In this document: positions 1-7,201 of the stretch, piece by piece | Position numbering within the stretch: position 1 is the first letter of the stretch | Layout of the letters: each line of letters opens with the position of its first letter | DNA from: Bacteroidota bacterium | Lineage (GTDB): Bacteria; Bacteroidota; Bacteroidia; Chitinophagales; UBA2359 | NCBI GenBank assembly: GCA_020629895.1 | Contig: JAHDCM010000185.1 | Coordinates: 1-7,384, forward strand | Length of the DNA: 7,384 nt | Reading direction: 5' to 3' | Translations under genes and position numbers: made by a program | Notes under the pieces: model-generated | What the model was told of the DNA's origin: nothing | What the model saw: the letters and a program-made list of their open reading frames with translations, nothing else | Database searches by the model: none

Positions 1-3000
1 CTGGATTCTTTGGGAATCAAATAAGCGGTTATTTCTACCAGATTGGAGAGTTGGGCGATATTATCAGGGATGGATGTAAGCTCTCTATTGAAGGCGATAT
101 TGAGCATTTTGAGATTGGTTAATTGTGTAATATCATCAGGTAAGGAAGTCAGCTTTCCACCATTCAGGTTTAGTTCTTCTAGTTGTTGAAGTTGGGAGAT
201 ACCGCTTGGTAGTTCTGTCCAGTTATTGTCGCTTATATCTAGTATTTTGAGATTTTTTAGTTGGTATATGTGCTTGGGAAATTGTACCAAACCTCTGCAA
301 CGTTCCAGCGTCAGTTTTTCTAGTGATTGCAGTTTTGTTAGAGAAGTGGGAAGGGCTGATATATTTTCATTTTTATACATCAACAATGTTTTTAAGCTCG
401 ATAGTTCTCCCATATTTATAGGTAGTTCAGCTATTGGAAGCTCCCATATTGTTAATGCCTCTAGTGATGAAAGTGTTGCTATTTCTTTTGGAAGTTGTGT
501 GATATTTAGCTTATACAGAAAAAGGTCTTTAAGTTGGGGAAGTCGGGCTATTGTTTTGGGGAGTTGCATTAGCTTGTCACAACAGCTTATGTCAAGGTGT
601 TTTAAGTTTATTAATTGGTGTATTTGTTCGGGTAGATGCGCTAACTCACAATTGCCCAATGTTAGTTTGTTTAATTGTTTGAGTTGGCAAAAATCGGCGG
701 GTAATTGTTTAAGTTTTCTATCGTCTATTTCTAATGACTTGAGTTGTTTGAGTTGTGCAATCCCATCTGGAAGCACTTCAAATTCGGTATTTTTTAATTT
801 TAGTTTTTGCAAATCTTCAAATAGATAGAGAGCAGGTAAAAAGCGGGTCAGTTTATATTCCCCATCTAGTGTAATTTCTTGTGCATCATCATAATAAGAA
901 GGGCGTAACAGTTCTTTTTGGCGTTCGAGATCATCTAGGGGACAATATTGATATAGCTCATATTGGCTTGATCCTCCTTGCTTGAAATGATAGTAATATA
1001 ATTCGAATATATCTAGGTTTCCTTTATTGGCAGCATTTTCAATACGGTCAGCATTCACTTGTCCAAAGCTTCTGTTAGCATCATCTGCATATAATTTTTT
1101 TCTATCTTTTAATAGTTTTCGAAGTGATTCAGAACCGTACAATTGTAGTAGTTTTTTGGCGGCTTGACGTTGTGATTTGTCTTTGGAAACTTTAAAGGTG
1201 ATGTAAACGATTGTGATGAGTTCGTCGGGTAGACCGAGTCCGTCGAGCATTTGGAGACCAATAGCAACATTGGCTTCCTCGCTACTATATAAGAGTGCTT
1301 TTACTTGTTGAATTTGTTCTTTTCGCGAGGCTTCTTCTTCTAGTAAATAAGGGGTATCTATTTCATTTAAAAAGGTTTTGAGTTGGGTTTCGGTAATAAA
1401 AATGAGTCCCTTTGCTGCTTGTTCGGCTTTGGTAAGTTTGCTTCCTTTACCCAATAAAAGATGGGTCACTTGTTTATTATAGCGATTGACACAAGTAATA
1501 TCGACTGTTGCTAGTTGTTCTTTGATATGCGTTTTATCTTGACTAATCTTTCCTTTTATAAGTAAACAATGTCCTTTTTGAAGGGGATTTGTGGTTAGTG
1601 TTGGTTCATTTTTGGGTAGTTGCTCTAGGATAGCGGTATATAGATATGCAGGAGCTTTTGGAAGTAGTTGCAGGAGGTTTGGCTGGCTGATTTGCGCGAC
1701 TTCTGGAAGTTGAAATACAAGTGTCTGCATTCGTTTTAATTCTTGATCGCTAAGAGCTAGTTTGTTTAACTGGCAAATAAATTGACGGGTTTTTGTTGTA
1801 ATTGCTAACGATTTGTTTCCTTCAGGGTGTGCAAATTCGAGTAGTTTGTATCCTTTTTGAATATAGGGCATATAGCGCGATAGTGGTTGTGGTGCCAGCA
1901 GTGCGTCAAATGTTTTTAGTAAATCTATTTTCTTTTTAATAGGATCAGTTTGATTTACTCTCCACGTCATGTAGGTAAAGTTTTCTTTGCTCAATAAATC
2001 GGAAGAAAAGAATTGTGTAGGATTGCCATCTAAGGTTAATAATTCTAAATGAGGGAGTTGGGTAATGCTTTGCGGAAGGGCTTGGTCTATTTTGCAATCA
2101 CTAACACATAGTTTTTTGAGGCTTTGTAATTGGTTAATTTCGGTTGGGATGGAGGTGATTAGATTATGGTTGAGATTGAGTACTTCTAAGCAGGGGTGTT
2201 GTAATAAAATGGAGGGAAAGGTGTCCAGTTTATTTCGATTTAGGTCAAGGACTTTGAGTTGTTTTAGTTGGAGGATGTCTGCGGGAATATGTGTAATCTG
2301 GGTGTCTATCACCTCTAGCTCTGTTAGCTTGGAAAGGGCAAATAAACTATTGGGAAGCTTTTCTAGCTCTGTATCTCGTATGTATAGTTTTTCGAGTAAT
2401 TGTAGGCGTTCTAGCTGCTTAGGGAGTTGCACTTTATAGCTTCCTAAGCGAAGTTCTTTGAGTGGAAATTGTGTCAGCCATATCGGCCAGTTTTGGTTAT
2501 GCTTAAAATATACTAGGTCTAGGTATGCTAGTTGTGTACAGTTCTGCAAACTTTCAGGAAGTGGGCCAAAACTACCACTACTGAGTTTGAGTACTTTGAG
2601 TTTTTTTAATCGCCCGATCTCTTGGGGGAATTTTTCAATATTATGGCTACTTAAATCGAGTACTTCTAGCTTGGTGAGTTGGCATAATTCATCAGGTACT
2701 TCCTCAAACCAGTTTCCTTGTAAGTATAATTGTTTTAGATTGGGAAGTGCTAAAATGGCTGAGGGAAACTTTTCAAGACGTGAATTGTGTAAACTAAACA
2801 CTTCGAGTTGGGTCAGTTCTTTGATCCATTCGGGTATTTTTTTGATGTTGTTTTTACCAATGTACAACTCGCGTAAATTGGTGAGTTTTCTTATTTCTGA
2901 AGGCAGTGAACGAAGGTCATTATTTTCGAGATTTAGTACTTCTAATTTTTGACATTCCTCTATTTGACTTGGTAATCGAAATAGTGATGCATGACTTAAA

Positions 3001-3038
3001 TCAAGTTTTGTTATTTCTTGGTGATTGTTAGGGAGCAT
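1..3038 (-). CDS. LRR / BRCT-like / LRR protein, C-terminus cut by window edge (gene A)
   Basis: This frame is open from the ATG at 3038 to the left edge: 1012 full codons, no stop. The start is the first ATG after an in-frame TAA lying in the gap to gene B. No Shine-Dalgarno sequence, signal peptide or membrane segment is visible, so the protein is probably cytoplasmic. Residues about 9-340 hold roughly 14-15 LRRs, mostly of 23 residues (LxxLxLxxNxLxxLPxxIxxLxx). Residues about 360-485 are a helical linker. Residues about 489-566 resemble a BRCT domain, with KG near the start, a VTHLLLGKGSKL stretch, a following KAEQAAKG helix and a hydrophobic FIT strand. Residues 567-735 are helical and contain GLQMLDGLGLPDEL (594-607). 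A second LRR array starts near 742 and is still running at the edge (12 repeats seen). The central region is homologous to that of gene B, which precedes it in the same direction. LRRs bind proteins and BRCT domains bind phosphopeptides or DNA; the actual role is unknown. LRR call is very sure, BRCT moderately. Confidence 0.93.
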   Translation of the reverse strand, partial: MLPNNHQEITKLDLSHASLFRLPSQIEECQKLEVLNLENNDLRSLPSEIRKLTNLRELYIGKNNIKKIPEWIKELTQLEVFSLHNSRLEKFPSAILALPNLKQLYLQGNWFEEVPDELCQLTKLEVLDLSSHNIEKFPQEIGRLKKLKVLKLSSGSFGPLPESLQNCTQLAYLDLVYFKHNQNWPIWLTQFPLKELRLGSYKVQLPKQLERLQLLEKLYIRDTELEKLPNSLFALSKLTELEVIDTQITHIPADILQLKQLKVLDLNRNKLDTFPSILLQHPCLEVLNLNHNLITSIPTEINQLQSLKKLCVSDCKIDQALPQSITQLPHLELLTLDGNPTQFFSSDLLSKENFTYMTWRVNQTDPIKKKIDLLKTFDALLAPQPLSRYMPYIQKGYKLLEFAHPEGNKSLAITTKTRQFICQLNKLALSDQELKRMQTLVFQLPEVAQISQPNLLQLLPKAPAYLYTAILEQLPKNEPTLTTNPLQKGHCLLIKGKISQDKTHIKEQLATVDITCVNRYNKQVTHLLLGKGSKLTKAEQAAKGLIFITETQLKTFLNEIDTPYLLEEEASRKEQIQQVKALLYSSEEANVAIGLQMLDGLGLPDELITIVYITFKVSKDKSQRQAAKKLLQLYGSESLRKLLKDRKKLYADDANRSFGQVNADRIENAANKGNLDIFELYYYHFKQGGSSQYELYQYCPLDDLERQKELLRPSYYDDAQEITLDGEYKLTRFLPALYLFEDLQKLKLKNTEFEVLPDGIAQLKQLKSLEIDDRKLKQLPADFCQLKQLNKLTLGNCELAHLPEQIHQLINLKHLDISCCDKLMQLPKTIARLPQLKDLFLYKLNITQLPKEIATLSSLEALTIWELPIAELPINMGELSSLKTLLMYKNENISALPTSLTKLQSLEKLTLERCRGLVQFPKHIYQLKNLKILDISDNNWTELPSGISQLQQLEELNLNGGKLTSLPDDITQLTNLKMLNIAFNRELTSIPDNIAQLSNLVEITAYLIPKES

Positions 3039-3044
3039 GGGTTA

Positions 3045-3126
3045 TAATGAGTGAGTAGAGACGTTTTGTAAAACGTCTTAATGAATGAATAGAGCTATTT
3101 TATAAAACATTTTAATGAGTAAATAA
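3045..3126. repeat. 34-bp tandem repeat, two full units and a partial third
   Basis: Unit 1 is 3045-3078 and unit 2 is 3079-3112; they match at 26 of 34 positions without gaps. A partial third unit (about 14 bp, starting TAATGA) runs from 3113 to 3126. Each unit begins TAATGA, followed by a GTGAGTAGAG or ATGAATAGAG stretch and then a palindromic part centred on TTTTGTAAAA or TTTTATAAAA. Seven of the eight differences between the full units are transitions. The array fills nearly all of the 89-bp gap between genes B and A, stopping 1 bp short of the B stop codon and 6 bp short of the A start. Its function is not evident. Confidence 0.8.
3059..3078. repeat. Perfect 20-bp palindrome between genes B and A
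   Basis: The sequence AGACGTTTTGTAAAACGTCT has 9-bp arms that are exact reverse complements around a GT centre. The second repeat unit keeps only a 10-bp core, TTTTATAAAA (3098-3107). No run of T follows on either strand, so it does not look like an intrinsic terminator. It could be a hairpin in the B-A transcript (processing or differential expression), a protein-binding operator, or a member of a dispersed REP-like family. None of these is proven here. Confidence 0.75.
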
Positions 3127-3127
3127 T

Positions 3128-5887
3128 TTATGCCATTATATCTACATTACAATTGGGTAGATTTTTCTTCAAGCGATGTACTATTTTTTGAGACAAACCG
3201 CGTGCCTTAATAAGTCTTAATTGTTGTAATTGGTACATACTTTTTGGTATTGTTCGCAAATTATTCGCATGGCTAATATCAAGTTCTTTTAGTTGTTGTA
3301 ATAAACCTATATCCTCAGGTAGTTTTGTGAGGTGGTTATTTCTTAACTTGAGTATTTTCAGTTGTTGTAACGCGCCAATCCCATCAGGAAGTTCCCGTAA
3401 TTGGCTGTGGTCAAGATCTAATGTTTCTAGTTTTTTTAGTTGGTAGATTTGTAGGGGAAAGCGATCAATTTTATCAGCGTATAAACGAAAATAGTTGAGC
3501 TGACTTAACTCTCCCAATGAATCTGGTAGAGTTTCTAATTGGTGACAATTGGCAATTTCCAATTTTTCTAAATGCTGAAGTTCTCCTAAATCAGTTGGAA
3601 GTTGATTGATAGGGCTATTAAAAAACGCTAGGCTATTTAAACGGGTTAATTGAGCAATTCCATCGGGGATATATTCAGGTATTTCATTTCGTTTTTTGTA
3701 AATATCACTAATGACTAACTCCTCTAGTTTCTTTAAGTTATAAATTTGTTGGAAAGGGATAATATCAAATCGAAATTCTTTCAATACTAATTCTTTAAGT
3801 GTTTGTAATTGTTCGATTTGATAAATCGGAGTTGTAATCCCTGTATTTTTTAAATGTAACGTTTCTAATTGTGGGAGTTGAAAGAAGGAATCGGGTATTA
3901 TTTTTAATTGATAACAGACATAAAGGATGACCTTTTTGAGTTTGGTAAGTGTTCCTATATCTTCGGGAAGTTGATGAAGGGCAGAACCTTCGATAACGAA
4001 TTGCTCAAGGTTATGTAATTGCGTAAAATCACTAGGCAACTCAAACATTTTTGAATTGGAGGTCAGGACGATACTTTTGAGTTGTGTCCATTGGCTGATC
4101 CCATCTGGCAGGGAGGTCATCTCACTGCGGTTCAATTTCAACCCGCCTATTTCTTTTAATTCATAGACAAAATGGGGGAGCTTTTTTAGGTGGGTAAAAT
4201 GTTCAATCACCAACTCGTCTCCTTTCACTAAATCAATCAAGGCATCTCGAACAATTTGTTCCTCTCCTCCCTCGTAATTAAAGAGATAGTCAACGGTTAG
4301 TTTATCTTTTTTGTAGAGGTAATAGTATATTGCAAACGCATCCAAATCCGCAATTTCTACCCAATATTGTACCCGACTTTCTACCTCTTTACCCTTCATT
4401 CCCCACGCTGCCAAAGACAGTTCCATTTCTAAGTTTGCGCGCAGTTTCTCACTGCCAAAGTGTTGTAATAACCATTTTGTTTGTTGTTGAATATATCTAT
4501 TTGGACTAATTTTATAATTACAAAAAACATAGGTTACTAATTCATCTGGCAGCCCTAGTCCTTCTAACATCTGAAGCCCTAAAAGCACATTTTGGTCTTC
4601 TTTATGGGTCAGTAGTTCTCGAATCTGCACCATGCTTTCAGCATCTACTTCAGTCTTATCCAACAAATACGGCATTTCGACACTATTCCAGTAGTCTTGT
4701 AATTGGGATTGATTGATAAAAACAAGGTCTAGTCTTTGTTCGTCTACCTTTAGTTTTACATTTTCCGTACTAATTAAAACATGTGTTGTTTCAGCACCGA
4801 TTTCATTTATTTGATAAGGAATTATTCCTGCATCTAACTTTAGGTGTATAGATGCTGGTTCTGCAAACTCTCCTTTTAAGCTCAACTGTGCCTTCTCATT
4901 CAGTTCTTTGTCAGCAAGTGTTGGAAAGCTGTTGGGTAATTGTTTTATAATAGCTGCTTGGCTAATAGCGATAGGGATATTGTATAGTCGGTATAATTCT
5001 GCTCGTGATAATTCCTGAATATCTTCGTGTTGAATAATCAATTGAAATAAGGTTTGTCGATCCTCTGGGCTTATTGTTTGTTTATGAGTGCGGTGAAAAA
5101 AATTAGTAAATCGCTTATTTAGAATAATAGGGTGTTTAGCTTTTGGATGCCTCCCATATAAACTTTCATTACTAAACTCAAGGTAAGGCATTAAACCTAG
5201 TATCTCTTCTGGACTAATAATAGGTTTTAGTTTACGAAAACGCTTTATCAAACGTTCTAATTCCTCATTTCTATTACCATCTAAAAAAGTATAAGGGTTC
5301 AGATTAGGTAAGAATAAAATAGAGCTTGGTAATTGTTGAATGGGAACACCTGTCCAATATATCTGCTCTAAGCGTTTTAGTTGTGCCATACTATTGGGGA
5401 GGCGGTGTGTAATCGGATTGTGCTGAATACGTAGTTGTCGTAACTGTTGAAGCTGTCCAATTTGTTCAGGAATAGCTGTAATCTGATTCTCACCAATATT
5501 TAACTCTTGTAATAAAGGTAACTCAAATAAAAACGCAGGAAGTTGATCTAATTGATTCACCCTTAAATTTAATTTCTTCAAATTTTTGAGTTGGGCGATA
5601 CATGGAGGTACTTCTTTGAGTTCGTTATAACTAATAGTCAACTCCTCTAACTGTTGCATCTCTCCTAACCAATCAGGAATAGGCACTTGACTTTCGTGAC
5701 CAATGATAAGTGTACTCAGTAAAGGTAAATCTTTCAGCCATAGAGGTAAGCCTTTCAATGGGTTATCACGTAAGTTGAGTGCGCGTAACTTTACACATTC
5801 TTTTAACTCAATAGGCACTTCTGTATACCCCTTACTCATCAAATAGAGGCTATTGGCTTTTAGGTAGTTTTTTGGAAGATATATCAT
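3128..5887 (-). CDS. LRR / degenerate BRCT-like / LRR protein, 919 residues (gene B)
   Basis: This is a complete gene. The ATG at 5887 is the first after an in-frame TGA 18 nt upstream. There is no Shine-Dalgarno sequence, signal peptide or membrane segment, so a cytoplasmic location is likely. Residues about 12-200 carry about 8 LRRs. Residues about 205-335 are a helical linker beginning with a basic stretch (LIKRFRKLK). Residues 332-409 align without gaps to the BRCT-like region of gene A, at only about 18 of 78 identical, and lack A's GKGSKL residues, so the fold may be degenerate. Residues 410-560 are helical with GLQMLEGLGLPDEL at 437-450. Residues about 580-919 hold about 14 LRRs, one with a 6-residue insertion (721-749), ending in a polar cap with IVHRLKKNLPNC. 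Several C-terminal repeats are 24 residues long with the pattern CxxLxxLP. Gene A follows 89 bp downstream with no obvious promoter, suggesting one transcript. The family is recognised only as LRR; a scaffold or binding role is inferred. Confidence 0.95.
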   Translation of the reverse strand: MIYLPKNYLKANSLYLMSKGYTEVPIELKECVKLRALNLRDNPLKGLPLWLKDLPLLSTLIIGHESQVPIPDWLGEMQQLEELTISYNELKEVPPCIAQLKNLKKLNLRVNQLDQLPAFLFELPLLQELNIGENQITAIPEQIGQLQQLRQLRIQHNPITHRLPNSMAQLKRLEQIYWTGVPIQQLPSSILFLPNLNPYTFLDGNRNEELERLIKRFRKLKPIISPEEILGLMPYLEFSNESLYGRHPKAKHPIILNKRFTNFFHRTHKQTISPEDRQTLFQLIIQHEDIQELSRAELYRLYNIPIAISQAAIIKQLPNSFPTLADKELNEKAQLSLKGEFAEPASIHLKLDAGIIPYQINEIGAETTHVLISTENVKLKVDEQRLDLVFINQSQLQDYWNSVEMPYLLDKTEVDAESMVQIRELLTHKEDQNVLLGLQMLEGLGLPDELVTYVFCNYKISPNRYIQQQTKWLLQHFGSEKLRANLEMELSLAAWGMKGKEVESRVQYWVEIADLDAFAIYYYLYKKDKLTVDYLFNYEGGEEQIVRDALIDLVKGDELVIEHFTHLKKLPHFVYELKEIGGLKLNRSEMTSLPDGISQWTQLKSIVLTSNSKMFELPSDFTQLHNLEQFVIEGSALHQLPEDIGTLTKLKKVILYVCYQLKIIPDSFFQLPQLETLHLKNTGITTPIYQIEQLQTLKELVLKEFRFDIIPFQQIYNLKKLEELVISDIYKKRNEIPEYIPDGIAQLTRLNSLAFFNSPINQLPTDLGELQHLEKLEIANCHQLETLPDSLGELSQLNYFRLYADKIDRFPLQIYQLKKLETLDLDHSQLRELPDGIGALQQLKILKLRNNHLTKLPEDIGLLQQLKELDISHANNLRTIPKSMYQLQQLRLIKARGLSQKIVHRLKKNLPNCNVDIMA

Positions 5888-5927
5888 GATAAAGTTTATA
5901 ACTCAATCGCTTAAAATTTAGTTGCAT

Positions 5928-5935
5928 CAAAAATA
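5928..5935 (-). promoter_or_regulatory. Candidate Bacteroidota -7 element upstream of gene B
   Basis: Read on the minus strand, this is TATTTTTG, which fits the Bacteroidota -7 consensus TAnnTTTG. It would give a leader of roughly 35 nt before the ATG at 5887. The upstream partner is weak: the nearest TTG (5960-5962) is 24 nt away, somewhat more than the usual spacing of about 19-21. It is the only good match I found in the divergent region on this strand, and AT-rich DNA gives chance hits. Confidence 0.35.
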
Positions 5936-5983
5936 CCGAGATAATCTGCGAAAACCTACCAAGTATTCGACAAATAAAGCACT

Positions 5984-6014
5984 TACCCGTATTCATATTT
6001 ATTTCATACCCGTA
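5984..6014. repeat. 8-bp direct repeat TACCCGTA, 23 bp apart, upstream of gene C
   Basis: TACCCGTA occurs at 5984-5991 and again at 6007-6014, separated by an AT-rich 15-bp spacer. The start-to-start distance of 23 bp is close to two helical turns, so two proteins could sit on one face of the DNA. The pair ends 29 bp before the gene C start, within the likely promoter or leader zone. It may be an operator for gene C, or chance. The rest of the divergent region shows no terminator, RNA gene or good plus-strand TAnnTTTG element. Confidence 0.3.
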
Positions 6015-6043
6015 CCAATATCAACCCATTATGAAAATAAATT

Positions 6044-7201
6044 ATGAAACACTTACAGTATTCTCTACTGCTTTTATGTTTAGTTACACACAAACACATA
6101 CAAGCAAACAACGAACCTATTTCCCCTTACCAATTCATTGACGAACACAGCCTAGCAAGTCCCGATTCAGTCAGTCAAAGCATCAACGATCTAGCTACCT
6201 ATCTACAAGAAGGAGCAACCAATGAAACAGAACTAGCAAGAAGCATCTACGTTTGGATTACCCACAACATTCACTTCGATCTCGAACGATTTGAAGAAAA
6301 TGTAGGCAAAAACTATGAAGATGGTGGCGGCAAAACGCTCGAAGAAATGCGTTTAGAAAAAGCCCAAAAAGCCCTACAACAAAGAAAAGGCGTTTGCATG
6401 GGCTATGCCACACTGTTTAAAGCCCTATGCGATACCATTGGAATAGATTGCTACGTAATCATTGGAAAAGTAAAAACCGAACAACACGCTTGGAATGCCA
6501 TCAATATTGATGACAAATGGCACTTAGTAGATGCCACTTGGGGAGCAGGCAAAGTTAAAAATGGAAAGTTTGTACAAGCCTTCAATGAAGCCTATTTCCT
6601 AGCCGATCCCACTTTCTTTTTAAGCACGCACTTACCCAATGACCCTACTTGGCAATTACTCAAACACCCGCTATCACATAAAAGCTTTGAGTTTGACTCG
6701 ACTTATGTACAGCAGCAACTAACAAAGTCAAAAAATGCTAAAGAAGTCTTTTCTTTTACAGATACCATTGCAGCCTTACAAAAACTGCCACGCCACGAAC
6801 GAGACATTCAATCGGCAGAACGAGCATATCGTTATGGTGGAGACAGTCTGTTACTAGCTATCGCCTACCGTAGAGGTGGCAAGTATTTTTTAGATCAAGG
6901 AAAAGGCTTGAGTAATAAAGACAAATATATCCCTTATAAACAAGCACAAACCTATTACCAAAAAGCACTCCCTCTAGCAGTAAGCAATGAGGAGTTGACT
7001 AAAAAAGTGAAGAAAAAAATAGACTGGTTTAAGAAAATGGAGCCTTACTTTAAATTTAGTGAAGATCGGGAAGCCATACAAAAGCAGAAACCTAAAATAC
7101 AAGTGAAAAAAGCACCTCAATCGGCCACTAAAAAAACAACGAGAAAGAAGAAACAACGAGACCAAATGGAACGAAAAAAATCAGCTATGAAAGAGAAGTA
7201 G
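6044..7201 (+). CDS. Secreted transglutaminase-like (KY-type) protein with basic C-terminal tail (gene C)
   Basis: The 385-residue product starts with a short signal peptide: K2, a hydrophobic core SLLLLCLV (7-14) and a possible cut after A21 (HIQA). It is therefore probably exported. Residues about 45-215 form a transglutaminase-like papain fold. The likely catalytic Cys118 lies in RKGVCMGYA, His148 in EQHAWNAI and Asp163 in LVDATWGAG. An upstream YVWITHNIHFD segment (69-79) and a later YFLADPTFFLSTHLP segment (184-198) are typical of the kyphoscoliosis-peptidase-like branch. Such proteins are cysteine proteases, amidases or crosslinkers; the substrate here is unknown. Residues about 255-335 are helical, perhaps a TPR-like hairpin. 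The last 39 residues (347-385) contain 17 Lys or Arg. Cys12 in LLLLC is not a good lipobox. The ATG at 6044 is chosen because the nearby ATG at 6031 is in another frame that closes after 36 codons. The gene runs opposite to its LRR neighbours and ends directly against gene D. Confidence 0.93.
   Translation: MKHLQYSLLLLCLVTHKHIQANNEPISPYQFIDEHSLASPDSVSQSINDLATYLQEGATNETELARSIYVWITHNIHFDLERFEENVGKNYEDGGGKTLEEMRLEKAQKALQQRKGVCMGYATLFKALCDTIGIDCYVIIGKVKTEQHAWNAINIDDKWHLVDATWGAGKVKNGKFVQAFNEAYFLADPTFFLSTHLPNDPTWQLLKHPLSHKSFEFDSTYVQQQLTKSKNAKEVFSFTDTIAALQKLPRHERDIQSAERAYRYGGDSLLLAIAYRRGGKYFLDQGKGLSNKDKYIPYKQAQTYYQKALPLAVSNEELTKKVKKKIDWFKKMEPYFKFSEDREAIQKQKPKIQVKKAPQSATKKTTRKKKQRDQMERKKSAMKEK

Noticed and set aside
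226..828. Plus-strand open frame of 200 codons
   Set aside because: It lies antisense to the C-terminal LRR array of gene A. Its Ser/Cys/Phe-rich product simply mirrors the repeated Leu/Gln codons of the real gene, and no family is recognisable.
2065..2952. Two plus-strand open frames (2065-2439 and 2458-2952)
   Set aside because: Both are antisense to the N-terminal LRR array of gene A, show the same repeat-derived composition, and have no recognisable domain.
3059..3078. Palindrome as an intrinsic terminator of gene B
   Set aside because: No U-run follows on the minus strand and the stem is AT-rich at its centre, so it does not fit a Rho-independent terminator.
3039..3127. A separate promoter for gene A within the intergenic repeat
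   Set aside because: No TAnnTTTG-type element is found on the minus strand in this gap, so co-transcription with gene B is the simpler reading.
1..5887. Leucine-rich repeat periodicity in the DNA (about 69 bp) as a CRISPR or other DNA repeat array
   Set aside because: The period equals 23 codons and the repeats are conserved in protein rather than in base sequence, so it is a coding repeat.
6974..7165. Minus-strand open frame of 63 codons rich in Phe and Leu
   Set aside because: It is antisense to the Lys-rich end of gene C; AAA/AAG codons read backwards give Phe and Leu, which mimics a membrane segment.
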